A DNA stretch of 38,168 nt from Synechococcales cyanobacterium CRU_2_2 (GTDB lineage: Bacteria; Cyanobacteriota; Cyanobacteriia; PCC-9006; JAAUQQ01), in contig JAAUOP010000035.1 of assembly GCA_012034805.1 (NCBI GenBank), positions 1 through 38,168 on the forward strand, written 5' to 3'. The notes beneath the pieces are model-generated. The model saw only the letters and a list, made by a program, of their open reading frames with translations, was not told the origin of the DNA and did no database searches. The position numbers were made by a program, and so were the translations under genes. Below are positions 9,628-19,445 of this stretch, in pieces (position 1 is the first letter of the stretch; each line of letters starts with the position of its first letter).

Positions 9628-11433
9628 ATGTCCAGATCTGACGGCTCATCCCTCAAAAAACCGATCGCAGGCCAAAATGGCCATGCCTCCCCCAAGGGTA
9701 TGCAAAGCGCGGCAAACGGATTGCATGGCAACGGCAACGGCCCGAGCAGCAATGGCAACGGTAATGGCAACGGTAATGGCAACGGCAATGGCAACAATGG
9801 CCCAGGCAGCTCCAGCGGGCGCGAGAGCGAGCCCCAAGCTCCGCAAATACCACCGGAGCTGATGTTCGACCGGCCCGTCATTCTCAAGCAAACCCCGATC
9901 TGGTCCTTGGCCATCATCGGCCTCATCATGGGGGTGACCACGTTTTCGATCGGCTGGGCTGCTTGGGCCGAGGTGGACGAAGCCATTCCTGCCCAGGGTA
10001 AACTGGAGCCCCAGGGAGCGGTCAAGGAAATTCAGGCTCCCGTCGGTGGTGTCGTCAGCGATATTTTGGTCAAGGAGGGTGAAACGGTTCGTCAAGGCCA
10101 AGAGCTGATCGTCTTCGACCAGGCGGCGTCCCAGGCAGAACTAGATTCTCTCGTGAGCGTTCGGGCAGCCCTGCGAGCCGAAACCGAGTATTACGAGGCC
10201 CAGCTTCAGGGTAGAGGGGCCGTGGTTCCACCGCCTGCCAATGTACCGCCTGCTCTGGCTTCCCTCACGGACAATCGTGCTGCCCTCGTTGCTGAGAATG
10301 ACTTATTTCGCGCTCAGCTGAGCGGTGCAGATCCCGCGAGTCTCAGCGGCGCTGAGCAAGCCCGCTTGCAAACCAACCGGTCTGAACAAAACTCCCGAGA
10401 AAGCGCCGCTCAGCTGGGTGTGGCACAGCTGAGCCAGCAGCTGAACCAAGCGGAGATTCGGATGGCTAACACCCAGCAGCAGCTCGCCAATGCCAAGAGC
10501 CAGTTTCTCAGCGCCCAAGGTCAGCTGAAGCGATCCCAGGATGCCCTCGCCATTGAAGAAAAAATTCTCAGTGATATTCAGCCCTTGGCCGAAGAGGGCG
10601 GCATTGCCAATATCCAGTTTCTGCGCCAGCAGCAGGAGGTGGGAACGGGCCGGTCGGAGGTAGAGCGCCAAGCTGCAGAGGTGAACAATCGTCAGGCAGA
10701 AGTGACCAATCAACAGGCGGAGCTGATGCAGCTGCAGCAAGAAAAAGGACGATTAGAGCTGGCGATCGCCCAATCCCAAGAAGAGCTCACCAACACCGTC
10801 GCCCGCTCCCAGCAAGATCCCCTCACCCGCATTGCCGATAATGGCAAACGGATCGCTGAAATTGACAGCCAGTTGACCAAACTGGTGATTGACAACAAAA
10901 AGCGCATCAGCGAAATCGACGGCCAGATTAGCAAAAGTCGGGTCAACCTGAGCTATCAAGTGCTAAAGGCCCCAGTGCCGGGTAAGGTTTTTGATATCAA
11001 GCCCAAAGGCCTAGGCTATGTCGTCAATAGCAACGAACCCATTTTGAAAGTTGTTCCAGTGGACGGCCTGATCGCCCAAGTCTTTATCACCAATCGAGAT
11101 ATTGGCTTTGTCAAGGAAGGTATGGAGGTCGATGTGCGGATTGACTCCTTTCCCTACAGCGAGTTTGGCGATATTAAAGGCAAGCTCATTTCGATTGGGG
11201 ACGATGCCCTCCCCCCGGATCAGATTTATCAATTCTACCGATTCCCCGCCAAAGTGGAGTTGTACGCCGACATTAAAGACGGCAAGCAGGTGATTAGCGT
11301 CAACGGTAAGCCAGTGCCGCTGCAATCGGGTATGTCTTTGAGCGTCAACATTAAAACGAGGCCTCGCAAGGTCATCACCTACTTTACCGATCTGTTCGAT
11401 CGCAAAGTGGATGGGTTCAAATCTGGCCAGTAG
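9628..11433 (+). CDS. HlyD-family periplasmic adaptor of type I secretion
   Basis: A 601-residue membrane fusion protein that links the ABC exporter to an outer-membrane channel. A cytoplasmic N-terminus contains an Asn-Gly tract (about 35-58). One membrane helix follows at about 91-113 (IWSLAIIGLIMGVTTF...). Next comes the first half of a lipoyl-like domain (KEIQAPVGGVVSDILVKEGETVRQGQ). A long coiled coil at about 170-440 is rich in Gln, Glu and Ala. The second lipoyl half (VLKAPVPGKVFDI) and a beta-barrel domain ending SVNIKTRPRKVITY complete it. It follows the exporter by 125 bases on the same strand. No outer-membrane TolC gene and no RTX-type substrate gene are in the window, so the cargo is unknown. 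The Asn-Gly tract is encoded by GGCAAC-like hexamer repeats. Confidence 0.93.
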   Translation: MSRSDGSSLKKPIAGQNGHASPKGMQSAANGLHGNGNGPSSNGNGNGNGNGNGNGNNGPGSSSGRESEPQAPQIPPELMFDRPVILKQTPIWSLAIIGLIMGVTTFSIGWAAWAEVDEAIPAQGKLEPQGAVKEIQAPVGGVVSDILVKEGETVRQGQELIVFDQAASQAELDSLVSVRAALRAETEYYEAQLQGRGAVVPPPANVPPALASLTDNRAALVAENDLFRAQLSGADPASLSGAEQARLQTNRSEQNSRESAAQLGVAQLSQQLNQAEIRMANTQQQLANAKSQFLSAQGQLKRSQDALAIEEKILSDIQPLAEEGGIANIQFLRQQQEVGTGRSEVERQAAEVNNRQAEVTNQQAELMQLQQEKGRLELAIAQSQEELTNTVARSQQDPLTRIADNGKRIAEIDSQLTKLVIDNKKRISEIDGQISKSRVNLSYQVLKAPVPGKVFDIKPKGLGYVVNSNEPILKVVPVDGLIAQVFITNRDIGFVKEGMEVDVRIDSFPYSEFGDIKGKLISIGDDALPPDQIYQFYRFPAKVELYADIKDGKQVISVNGKPVPLQSGMSLSVNIKTRPRKVITYFTDLFDRKVDGFKSGQ

Positions 11434-11932
11434 AAGCAGTCTGTAGATCTAGAAGCTCATCTTGCCACACTAGGCAGCACGAAGTGTCCCAGATATTATT
11501 TTGGGGCACTTTACTTTAGGGGAAAATCGTTCTGAGCCCGGAGGACTCTAGCCAAAAATAGGGCTCTGTGTGACCCTGGATGGCTCTCACCCCCCACCCG
11601 AAAGTGCCTTCTAGGGAGCCGCCTGGGTGGAGAGATACAAGTCAAAGCGAAGCGAAGAGTAAGCTAAACCGGGCCTTATGCCTAATCCTGTTAATGCTTT
11701 TCATCTGATTGTGGAAGGCAGAGAAATCTAGGTTTCCGCAGGAATCGAAGACTTTGGCCGCTGCATTTTTACCCCTAAGCCTGCAGTTGCCGTTTTAGAA
11801 ATCCTCAGGAATCTTAGCCAGAAATGCTGAATTCTAAAGAAACAAAAATCAATTTTCAATTGACTTAAATCGATTTCATCTAATACGCTAGGGAGAGAAG
11901 AATTAAATTACCCATTAGGTATTGATCCGCAA
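11434..11932. other. 500-bp intergenic region upstream of the cyAbrB gene
   Basis: No gene is supported. After the weak hairpin at 11482-11511 the sequence turns AT-rich from about 11815. TTGACT at 11860 and TAATAC at 11881 could be a promoter for cyAbrB, but the 15-bp spacer is shorter than the usual 17. The two hexamers are all I can offer. Confidence 0.5.
11482..11511 (+). terminator. possible terminator downstream of HlyD
   Basis: AAGTGTCCC and GGGGCACTT form a 9-bp stem with one G-U pair and a 12-base loop, about 50 bases after the HlyD stop. There is no strong T run, so it is a weak candidate. Confidence 0.4.
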
Positions 11933-12325
11933 ATGAGTGAGACCGCAACAGAGCAATTGATTGGTAAGCCTCTCCTTCAAAAAGTAAAAGAGCTGAAGGA
12001 GGAAATGAACAACCCCACCCGTCGGGAGTTGGCACGTTTGTGCGGGTATGTGTCAAGAACGAAGAAAGGCGAAGTCCGTATTAATGTCGCCGATTTCTAC
12101 GAAGAGCTTTTGAAGGCAAAAGGTCTAAATCTGGATAACGAAAATTCTCAGCGCCGTGGGCGTGAAGCAACCTTTCGGGTGACGGTTCAAAAGAATGGTC
12201 AGATTTTGATTGGGGCTGCCTATACAAAATCCATGGGTCTGAAACCGGGTGATGATTTTGATGTGAAGCTTGGCTATAAGCACATTCACTTGATTCAGCG
12301 CGATGAAGACAGCATTGACGAATAG
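11933..12325 (+). CDS. cyAbrB family transcriptional regulator
   Basis: A 130-residue protein with the layout of cyanobacterial AbrB-like regulators. Its N-terminal half carries the family pattern LLQKVKEL...TRRELARLCGYVSRTKKGEVRINVADFYEELLKAKGL. The C-terminal half is an AbrB-like swapped-hairpin domain (FRVTVQKNGQILIGAAYT...LKPGDDFDVKLGYKHIHL). In cyanobacteria the DNA-binding AbrB domain is at the C-terminus, unlike in Bacillus. Known cyAbrB proteins control nitrogen and carbon uptake genes and redox-linked genes. The gene is monocistronic: it is followed by a strong hairpin at 12350-12392. I cannot tell from sequence alone which cyAbrB clade it belongs to. Confidence 0.9.
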   Translation: MSETATEQLIGKPLLQKVKELKEEMNNPTRRELARLCGYVSRTKKGEVRINVADFYEELLKAKGLNLDNENSQRRGREATFRVTVQKNGQILIGAAYTKSMGLKPGDDFDVKLGYKHIHLIQRDEDSIDE

Positions 12326-12349
12326 ATCGCTTGCCTGAATCAAGGTTCT

Positions 12350-12392
12350 TACCCCAAAGCCTCTTTTCGTCGTGGAAAGAAGCTTTGGGGTA
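12350..12392 (+). terminator. hairpin terminator after cyAbrB
   Basis: TACCCCAAAGC (12350-12360) pairs perfectly with GCTTTGGGGTA (12382-12392), and the 21-base loop can pair further. It starts about 25 bases after the cyAbrB stop. No T run follows directly, so termination could be weak or the hairpin could protect the 3' end. Confidence 0.65.
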
Positions 12393-12827
12393 GCTTTGCG
12401 TCTCCTCTTTTGGCTTCTCTGTTTTTGACAGGGCCAAGGGGGATAACGAGTTTGTTCAACCCAGTCCAGCACTGCGTACCACAAGTCTTTCAATTGTTTG
12501 CACCAAATCAAGTTGGCTTGACTGGGTCGGCTTACCTTAAAGAAGCGACCCATCTCTCTAAATCTTCGATGAAGGATGAGGCAATCGTCTAGCTCGGCAC
12601 TTTCAGAGCGTTATCTTATAGGCTATGGGAGCAATCGGCATGGGAGCAGTCGGCAAAGAGACAGGTGTGAAGTTAGCTTGAGGCGATCGTCTACCATCTG
12701 CTGATATTTAGCTCGATTCACCACCCAATCTCCCTGGTGTTTGTGCTTTTATGGTGAACAGATAGAAAGAATCTCACCCAACCCTGTACCGTTTCTCCCT
12801 GACTCAGGCCACTTCGTCCAGAATCCT
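12393..12827. other. intergenic region before the protein kinase
   Basis: No supported gene or RNA. Short ORFs here have no ribosome-binding site and no recognisable protein. A short repeat GGGAGCARTCGGCA occurs twice near 12627-12655. Confidence 0.55.
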
Positions 12828-13937
12828 ATGGATAAGCCCGCGCAGGACAACTTACTGCCTTTTCAGCAAAGTGGCTCGGGGGACCAGCGCCGCAGTTCCC
12901 TTCTGTCCATGTGCGCCACGGGTCGAGTCTTCCGAGGACGCTACCGCATTCTCAACGCCATTGGCAAGGGCGGCTTTGGAATTACGTTTTTGGCAAGAGA
13001 CGTTCAGTTGCCCTCAAGGCCGCTGTGCGTGATTAAGCAGCTTTGCCCCAAGCTCAGAGACACGGAGGCCTTGCTGCGGGCCCAAAAGCGGTTTGAGCGG
13101 GAAGCACGGATTCTCGGTGAGCTTGGTGGCCACCCTCAAATCCCGATGCTGCTCAACTATTTTGAGCAGGATGGCGAGTTTTTCTTAGTTCAGGAGTACA
13201 TCCGAGGCAGCACGCTCAGCCGTCTGGTGAAACAGCAAGGCACCTGTTCCGAACAGGAGGTGCGAGCTTTTCTGGCCGAGATTTTGCCGCTGTTGACCTA
13301 TGTGCATGAGAACAAGGTGATCCACCGCGACATCAAACCGCCTAATTTGATGCGATGCCGCACTACGGGACGCTTGGTGCTGCTAGATTTTGGTGCGGTG
13401 AAAGAGTGCGTCAGTTTTGATCAAGACGATACCTACAGGGCCGCAACCACCCATTTTGTCGGTACGATGGGCTTTGCTCCGCCAGAGCAGTTAGCCCTGA
13501 GAGCGACCTATGCAACGGATATTTATGCGGTGGGCGTTACCTGTTTGTTTTTGCTCACGGGTAAATCTCCGGCAAAGTTGGGCTCGGATCCAGCAACCGG
13601 CGAATTGAATTGGCAGGGACAGGTGCAGATCAGTGCGTCACTCTCGCGCATTTTGACCCAGATGGTAAGTGTATCTTTGCGCGATCGCTACAGTTCTGCC
13701 GAGCAAGTGCTCAAAATGCTTAGCGTGGAAGAAGTTCGAGACGAGCTAGAGCAGTGCATGCACCGCCAGGGGCTACCGCCAGAGGCACTTCCCGACAATC
13801 AGGTTTATGTTTCACCATCTGCCCGGATGGCGGCGTCGATTCGGGACTGGCGCGATCGGCGGCAAAGTATTTCCTGGAACGACAATTGGAATCTGGGTCG
13901 GGCCAGAAATTCCCCGGAGCTGATGTATTCTCGTTAG
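12828..13937 (+). CDS. Hanks-type serine/threonine protein kinase
   Basis: A kinase of about 369 residues from the ATG at 12828. The open frame extends upstream to a TTG at 12741, but that part shows no conservation. Visible subdomains: glycine loop IGKGGFG (about 45-51), the ATP-anchoring lysine in CVIKQL (about 70), the catalytic loop HRDIKPPN (about 166-173), DFG (about 187-189) and a P+1 region GTMGFAPPEQ. The end of the catalytic domain is followed by only about 80 residues, without a membrane helix or sensor domain, so the enzyme is soluble. The catalytic loop has Pro where most kinases have Glu (DIKPPN against DIKPEN), a variant common in cyanobacterial kinases. It would transfer phosphate from ATP to Ser or Thr; targets are unknown. 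A shared bidirectional terminator lies just downstream. Confidence 0.92.
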   Translation: MDKPAQDNLLPFQQSGSGDQRRSSLLSMCATGRVFRGRYRILNAIGKGGFGITFLARDVQLPSRPLCVIKQLCPKLRDTEALLRAQKRFEREARILGELGGHPQIPMLLNYFEQDGEFFLVQEYIRGSTLSRLVKQQGTCSEQEVRAFLAEILPLLTYVHENKVIHRDIKPPNLMRCRTTGRLVLLDFGAVKECVSFDQDDTYRAATTHFVGTMGFAPPEQLALRATYATDIYAVGVTCLFLLTGKSPAKLGSDPATGELNWQGQVQISASLSRILTQMVSVSLRDRYSSAEQVLKMLSVEEVRDELEQCMHRQGLPPEALPDNQVYVSPSARMAASIRDWRDRRQSISWNDNWNLGRARNSPELMYSR

Positions 13938-13967
13938 GTCTATCCCTTTCTATAAAAATAAAAACTA

Positions 13968-14006
13968 TAAAAATCGCCTCCCGACCGTAGAGGGAGGCGA
14001 TTTTTA
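13968..14006. terminator. strong bidirectional terminator between convergent genes
   Basis: A perfect 15-bp stem, TAAAAATCGCCTCCC with GGGAGGCGATTTTTA, encloses a 9-base loop. It has A and T tracts on both sides and so works for either strand. It lies between the kinase stop (13937) and the stop of the minus-strand membrane protein (14032). Confidence 0.93.
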
Positions 14007-14031
14007 GTTTCGGAGTTTTAGTGCAAGAGAA

Positions 14032-15672
14032 CTAGCTCTTGAAAGAGCCCAACCAATCCCGCAGTTGTTCGCCTGCCACTTCACGGCCACCGAGGCCGAA
14101 GGAGATGGCGATCGCCACTGCGATCGCCCCCGTCAACAGACCAAAGGCCAGATTGATAATGCTCGGTGCAATACCAATCAACTGCAGCGCCATCGCGCCC
14201 ACCAGCACCAAAATCGCGATGCGAGCCGCTTGGGCCAAGACCTTAGACTGACTGCCGCCGGACATGCTGACCAATCGGAAGGCCAAGTTGGCCAGGTAAA
14301 GACCGATGGCAAACACCACTGCGCCTGCCGCGATTTGACCGGCGATCGCCACAATGCCCTGAATCAGACTCGTGAGCGTCGCGAGGTTGAGCGCAGAAAC
14401 CGCCTCCATGGCACCAAACAGCATCACGGTTACAAAGGCGACTACGCCCACAATTTCAGAAGGCGTCTTCGCAGAAGACTCCAGGGCAGGGGTGGTGCCG
14501 AGAGTAGTCTCAGTGCTGAACTCCGGAGCCGACGAAAAGCCCGCTGCACTTGCAGAATCCGAGGGAGCACCGGCCAAATCGGGGAAACCCAGCGTTGAGA
14601 CAATTTTGTCAAAGCCAATGCTGGAGAGAACCTGGGAAAGCAACGTTGAGACGAAGCGACCGATGAAGAACGCTACGGCCATGATGATTCCGGCTTCCAA
14701 AAACGCGGGAATCGCAGCCATAATGCGCTGCAACATAGGCACCGCAGTCCCTGTGATGGCTTCAATTTTGAGTGCCGTCAGCGCCGAAATCGCTGTGATC
14801 ACAAGAATGAACGAAAAGATCAATGTGCCTGCAATCCCAGATAGGGACTGACCAGATGCATTGAGACCGGCGCGAGCGCCCAGCTGATCTGCTCCCAGTG
14901 CCGCCAAGAAATTGCTGACGATCGATCGCACGATCTTGGCAACAATCCAACCCACAAAGGCGATGATGACTGCCTTGAAGATATTGGGCAGCGCCGACAG
15001 CAACGAGTTGGTCAAGTTATTCACTGGCCCCAACGCCGCCGTCAGCTCCAGGGAATTGAGAATCAGCGGTAGGAACAGCAGCCAGACCAGCCAGTAGAGC
15101 AAATTGCCCAAGCTGTTGCCCATGCCCTCTGTCTCCTGGGCCGCCTCGGGGTCGCCGCTAAAGCTAGAGAGGCGATCGCTCAGACCGAAACTCTCAAAGC
15201 CCCGGCTGAAGATCGTCTTGACCACCGTCGCCACCAGCCAAGCGAGGGCCGCTAGGACGCCAGCGCCCAGAAGACGCGGCAAGAAGGACGTGATCTCTCC
15301 GAGGAATCCCTGCAAGGGCTCAGAAACCTGGCGCAAACCAAAGGCTTCCAAAGCTGCAATCACAGCGAACAGCATGATGCCCCAAAAGGCACCCTTGCTA
15401 ATCCAATCCTCAATGGGAATTGAACCACCACCGACTGCACCCGCAATGCGATTGTCAAAACTGGTGCGCTTTAAGATTCCCTTAACAACGGAGGCAACAA
15501 CCAACGCAATGACTGCGCCAACAAACAGAATCGCCAGGGCTCCTACGAGTTTTGTGCCGTAGGTCACGATCAGGTCAGGACTAATCCCTGCTATCGCGCC
15601 GAGTGTGTGCCCCGAGGGGAAAAACTCTGACACAGAAGGAAGCACGGATAGCCTAGGTAAATTATCATACAT
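14032..15672 (-). CDS. multi-pass membrane protein related to mechanosensitive channels
   Basis: About 546 residues from the ATG at 15672; the longer frame to 15822 adds 50 polar residues with no conservation. The protein has ten or more hydrophobic helices arranged as repeated units that pair a long helix with a short amphipathic one (for example LLGAGVLAALAWLVATVVKTIFSRGF, IFKAVIIAFVGWIVAKIVRSIV, GIIMAVAFFIGRFVSTLLSQVL). This repeat, rich in Gly, Ala and Val, is typical of the conserved helix found in MscS-related proteins of cyanobacteria. A beta-domain of true MscS is not obvious, so pore function is inferred. A Ser/Thr/Pro-rich loop lies at about residues 385-420. The end reads EQLRDWLGSFKS. 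It is transcribed alone and shares the terminator at 13968-14006. Confidence 0.72.
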   Translation of the reverse strand: MYDNLPRLSVLPSVSEFFPSGHTLGAIAGISPDLIVTYGTKLVGALAILFVGAVIALVVASVVKGILKRTSFDNRIAGAVGGGSIPIEDWISKGAFWGIMLFAVIAALEAFGLRQVSEPLQGFLGEITSFLPRLLGAGVLAALAWLVATVVKTIFSRGFESFGLSDRLSSFSGDPEAAQETEGMGNSLGNLLYWLVWLLFLPLILNSLELTAALGPVNNLTNSLLSALPNIFKAVIIAFVGWIVAKIVRSIVSNFLAALGADQLGARAGLNASGQSLSGIAGTLIFSFILVITAISALTALKIEAITGTAVPMLQRIMAAIPAFLEAGIIMAVAFFIGRFVSTLLSQVLSSIGFDKIVSTLGFPDLAGAPSDSASAAGFSSAPEFSTETTLGTTPALESSAKTPSEIVGVVAFVTVMLFGAMEAVSALNLATLTSLIQGIVAIAGQIAAGAVVFAIGLYLANLAFRLVSMSGGSQSKVLAQAARIAILVLVGAMALQLIGIAPSIINLAFGLLTGAIAVAIAISFGLGGREVAGEQLRDWLGSFKS

Positions 15673-16338
15673 ATAGGTAATCACCGGGCTTGAGAGGACG
15701 ACAGAAATACGAACTTGGAAACTCGATTGCTTTGGGCTGATCGCCTTCAGGAACAGTGCGGTGGGGGAGGTGCAACTCCGCCGCTGCACTGCTTTGGCAA
15801 CTTTTACGTCGGGGAAAAACATTTACCCGTCGTAAGAGAGACTTGGAAGCCTCGCTGTCCTTGAGGAAATCACTCAGCCCAGATCCTCGGCTTGAAATTG
15901 AGCATTTGTCTCAAGACATACCGCTAAGGCAAGGTGTCTTGGGAGCGTCGTTCATCTCAGATCGAAGACTAGGCGACTCGCAATCAAGTGTTTGTAAATA
16001 CTAGTAGAGTTTTCGCCAGAAAAAAGATAACAGGCACAACAATTTAAAGATCTAAGTGATGTTTTGTAAAAAAAATCGTTCTAAAGACGTGATTTCCAAC
16101 TTTTGGTCAGGTGACTTAAGGATTTCAGAAAACGATACTTTTGGCGGATTTGAAAATTAGGTTAAAGTGCGTCTTAAAATTTGATGCCTTCTGGCGTCGC
16201 CATCTGCTCGCGCGATCGGGTAGTCTTTGCCCCAGGCAAAGTTCATCGGTTAGGCCAAATGTACAGGCCAGACCCAGCCCACGGGAGAGTATTCCTGAGG
16301 CCGGGTGGGTAAGGTCGGATTCAGCAAACAGGATTTCA
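15673..16338. other. 660-bp intergenic region between divergent genes
   Basis: No supported gene. CAAGACA and TGTCTTG near 15912-15941 could form a 7-bp hairpin with a 16-base loop. The stretch 16010-16140 is AT-rich and may hold the promoter of the SRPBCC gene, but I could not identify clear boxes. Confidence 0.55.
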
Positions 16339-16794
16339 ATGAATGACCCACAGCCGTTCAAAAATAGTTTTGAGAACTCGATTTTGATTCGGGCAACCGC
16401 AACGCGGGTGGAGCGTTGTTTTACGGAACAAGCTTTGATGCGGCACTGGCTCAATCCTGCGCTGAGCTGCGAGCCCGTTGGCGATTGGAGTACGGCAGTG
16501 GGCAGCCAAATGCAGTTTCGGATCCGGCTGCCACTGTGGCAGCCAGCGTTGTTGAGTACGGTGCTGGAGCGTCAGCCAGGGTTGGTCGTCTGGGGATTTG
16601 AAGGCTTTTTTGAGGGGCGCGATCGCTGGCAGTGCGATCCCGAGGACGAGGGCACGCGTCTGCTCAACCGCTTTGAATTTGAGATTCCCAATCCTCTGAT
16701 TCAGTTTGGCTTTAAGACCTTCGCGGCGACCTGGACTCAGGTGGACATGGCTGCACAATTGCGACGGCTTAAGCAGGTTGCTGAACGAATTTAA
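16339..16794 (+). CDS. SRPBCC superfamily protein
   Basis: A 151-residue protein with the helix-grip pattern of the START/polyketide-cyclase superfamily. It opens with the strand IRATATRVERCFTEQALMRHWLNPAL, followed by several beta strands, a central VVWGFEGFFEGRDRWQCDPEDEGTRL and a long C-terminal helix ending AAQLRRLKQVAERI. Such proteins bind hydrophobic ligands; the ligand here is unknown. The ATG at 16339 is chosen because AGGA lies seven bases upstream. The open frame reaches back to 16141 but those residues are not conserved. A hairpin at 16816-16839 follows the stop, and the convergent EF-G gene ends at 16921. Confidence 0.75.
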   Translation: MNDPQPFKNSFENSILIRATATRVERCFTEQALMRHWLNPALSCEPVGDWSTAVGSQMQFRIRLPLWQPALLSTVLERQPGLVVWGFEGFFEGRDRWQCDPEDEGTRLLNRFEFEIPNPLIQFGFKTFAATWTQVDMAAQLRRLKQVAERI

Positions 16795-16815
16795 GCTGGG
16801 CGATCGCCCAAAAAA

Positions 16816-16839
16816 CTGACCGGTGGTGTTGCCGGTCAG
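16816..16839 (-). terminator. intrinsic terminator of the EF-G gene (minus strand)
   Basis: CTGACCGG and CCGGTCAG form a GC-rich 8-bp stem with an 8-base loop. Read on the minus strand it is followed by six T residues, the classic Rho-independent form, about 80 bases after the EF-G stop. It may also slow transcription from the SRPBCC gene. Confidence 0.8.
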
Positions 16840-16920
16840 AAAATGGGATCAATGATCGGTTGGAATCAAGAATCGATGAGATGGGTTTCGGCTGGTAGGT
16901 TTTGCAGGGCAAAAGCCATC

Positions 16921-19008
16921 CTACTTTTTGGCGGCTTCGCGCGCCTTGGTTTCGGCGATCACATCCTCCGCAATATTGCGGGGGCAGGGGGCATAATGAT
17001 CGAACTCCATTGAGAACTGGCCTCGGCCCGAGGTCATGGTGCGCAGGTCGCCGATGTAGCCAAACATTTCGCTCAGGGGGGCTTCGGCTTTAATGCGGGA
17101 GCCCATGGCCGTGGCATCCTGGGAGCGGATCATGCCCCGACGACGGTTCAAGTCGCCAATCACATCGCCCACATGATCTTCTGGCGTGAACACGTCAATC
17201 CTCATGATCGGCTCTAGGATTTGGGGAGCCGCCTTCGGCACAGACTGACGATAGCCCGCCTTGGCTGCGATCTCGAAGGCGATCGCCGAAGAATCCACCG
17301 CATGGAAGCCGCCATCCGTCAGCGTCACCTTCAAATCCACCACCGGGAACCCGGCAAGCACGCCCTTACCCACGCAGCTCGCAAATCCCTTCTCCACCGC
17401 AGGCCAATATTCGCGCGGGACGTTGCCACCTGTCACTTTCGACTCGAAGACAAACCCTTCGCCTGCTTCAGCGGGTTCGATGATGTAGTCAATTTTGCCG
17501 TACTGACCCGAACCACCGGACTGCTTTTTGTGGACGTAGGTGTCTTCGACCCGCTTGGTAATGGACTCACGGTAGGCCACCTGGGGTTTACCCACTTCCA
17601 CCGCGACCCCGTGGGTACGCTTGAGAATATCCACCTTGATGTCGAGGTGCAACTCGCCCATGCCCTTGATGATGGTTTGGCCACTTTCTTGATCTGTCTC
17701 CACCTGGAAGGAGGGATCTTCTTGCACCATTTTGCTCAGTGCCATGCCCATTTTCTCGGACTCGCCTTTGTTCTTGGCTTCGACGGCGATCGAAATCACC
17801 GGATCCGGGAAGACCATGGGCTCCAGCGTCGCGGGGTGCTTGGGATCGCAGAGGGTGTGGCCGGTTTGAACGTTTTTCATCCCGACGATCGCAATAATAT
17901 CGCCCGCCTGGGCCTTGTCGATTTCCTCACGAGAATCGGCATGCATTTCCACCAAGCGGCCAATCCGCTCGGTCTTGCCCGTAAAGGTGTTGAGAATGGT
18001 GTCGCCTTTGTTCAACGTGCCTGAATAAATCCGGGTAAAGGTCAGCGCACCGAAGCGATCGTCCATAATTTTGAACGCCAATGCCCGCAGCGGCTTCTCC
18101 GGATCAACAATGGCAAAACTGCCGGTTTCGTGGCCCTCTAGATCAACCTCGGGCTGCGGATTAACTTCCATGGGGTTGGGTAGGTAGTCCACCACCGCAT
18201 CTAGCACGAGCTGAACGCATTTGTTCTTGAACGAAGAGCCACAGTAGGTCGGGAAAAAGTCCAGCTTGCGGGTGCCGGTGCGGATACAGCGTTTGATATC
18301 GTCAATGGCGATTTCTTCACCCTCAAGATATTTTTCCATCAGCTCGTCGTCTTGTTCGACGGCCATTTCAACCAGCTTTTCACGCCACTCCTCCACGTCG
18401 TCCACCATGTTTGCGGGAACATCTTCGAGGGAGTAATTTTGGGGTTCGCCAGAATCGTCCCACACCCAGGCCTTGCGGGTGAGCAAATCGACCGCACCCA
18501 CAAACTCAGTTTCGACACCGATGGGCAACACCATCACCAGGGGCTTGGCCGCCAAAACATCTTCGACCTGTTTAACGACGCGGTAGAAATCTGCGCCGGT
18601 GCGATCGAGCTTGTTGACATAAATAATCCGAGCGACCTTGGAGTCGTTGGCATAGCGCCAATTGGTCTCGGACTGGGGCTCAACGCCGCCGGAGCCGCAA
18701 AACACGCCGACACCGCCGTCGAGCACCTTGAGGGAACGGTAGACTTCGATCGTGAAATCTACGTGGCCAGGGGTGTCAATAATATTGAACTGGTGTTCTC
18801 TCCAGAAACAGGACGTCGCAGCGGATTGAATCGTAATGCCGCGCTCCTGCTCCTGTTCCATGAAATCGGTCGTGGCTGCGCCTTCGTGAACCTCACCAAT
18901 TTTGTGAATCTTGCCGGTCAACTTCAAGATCCGCTCGGTGGTGGTTGTCTTGCCCGCGTCCACGTGGGCGAAAATGCCGATATTGCGGTATTTGGTGAGG
19001 TCCTTCAT
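16921..19008 (-). CDS. fusA: elongation factor G, second (non-str-operon) type
   Basis: A full-length 695-residue translational GTPase that drives ribosomal translocation. The G domain shows [14 protein letters not shown] (about 14-27), the switch region [27 protein letters not shown] and [10 protein letters not shown]. Domains II to V are complete, ending near [31 protein letters not shown]. The N-terminus [20 protein letters not shown] and the lack of rpsL, rpsG or tuf neighbours set it apart from the main EF-G of the str operon; cyanobacteria commonly hold such extra paralogues. Whether this copy supports normal elongation or acts in recycling or stress is not shown. The intrinsic terminator at 16816-16839 closes the unit. 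Confidence 0.93.
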   Translation of the reverse strand: MKDLTKYRNIGIFAHVDAGKTTTTERILKLTGKIHKIGEVHEGAATTDFMEQEQERGITIQSAATSCFWREHQFNIIDTPGHVDFTIEVYRSLKVLDGGVGVFCGSGGVEPQSETNWRYANDSKVARIIYVNKLDRTGADFYRVVKQVEDVLAAKPLVMVLPIGVETEFVGAVDLLTRKAWVWDDSGEPQNYSLEDVPANMVDDVEEWREKLVEMAVEQDDELMEKYLEGEEIAIDDIKRCIRTGTRKLDFFPTYCGSSFKNKCVQLVLDAVVDYLPNPMEVNPQPEVDLEGHETGSFAIVDPEKPLRALAFKIMDDRFGALTFTRIYSGTLNKGDTILNTFTGKTERIGRLVEMHADSREEIDKAQAGDIIAIVGMKNVQTGHTLCDPKHPATLEPMVFPDPVISIAVEAKNKGESEKMGMALSKMVQEDPSFQVETDQESGQTIIKGMGELHLDIKVDILKRTHGVAVEVGKPQVAYRESITKRVEDTYVHKKQSGGSGQYGKIDYIIEPAEAGEGFVFESKVTGGNVPREYWPAVEKGFASCVGKGVLAGFPVVDLKVTLTDGGFHAVDSSAIAFEIAAKAGYRQSVPKAAPQILEPIMRIDVFTPEDHVGDVIGDLNRRRGMIRSQDATAMGSRIKAEAPLSEMFGYIGDLRTMTSGRGQFSMEFDHYAPCPRNIAEDVIAETKAREAAKK

Positions 19009-19445
19009 AGCTACTCTCTAAGATCTAGGTTACGTACGACAAAACATGGGATGACCACCTTACTCAGAACAGACTTGCGCGACACGCTTGTGCCTGGCAT
19101 TTTCGCCAAACAGGTGCGCTAGGCATGTGCCTTAGACATCTGTGCCAGTCATTTGCGCGACTGGCAGCACAAGCTGGAACCCAGTTAGCCCTGAGCATCT
19201 CACCATACTACTTCATTCTTATTCACATTTGCCCTGGGAGAGGGCGACTGCGGGCTGGGGCAAAAATCGTGAAGCCTCACCGATAACTTGCGCCATTTTG
19301 TATCTCACTGCACCACGTCGGGTCAATGAAGTCTGTAGCGTTTTATGAAGGCTGATGAGTGATGAGCACTAGCTAATGTGACGGCTAGCAGACGTCAGTT
19401 TTGTTCACTCCGCTTACGTCCTATCTTGAGAAAACGGCAAAATTT
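19009..19445. other. intergenic region between EF-G and the M42-like peptidase
   Basis: No supported gene. Degenerate short repeats of the type GTGCCNGGCAT/GTGCGC recur around 19090-19165. These divergent genes must both have promoters here, but no clear boxes were found. Confidence 0.5.

Noticed and set aside
11678..11731. Small ORF of 17 codons starting MPNPVNAF
   Set aside because: Too short, no clear ribosome-binding site, and no conserved feature.
14039..15562. Several plus-strand ORFs opposite the MscS-related gene
   Set aside because: Shadows of a GC-rich membrane protein gene; no start signals and no recognisable proteins.
17221..19122. Two long plus-strand ORFs opposite the EF-G gene
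   Set aside because: EF-G is fully conserved on the other strand; the antisense frames are shadows with no family resemblance.
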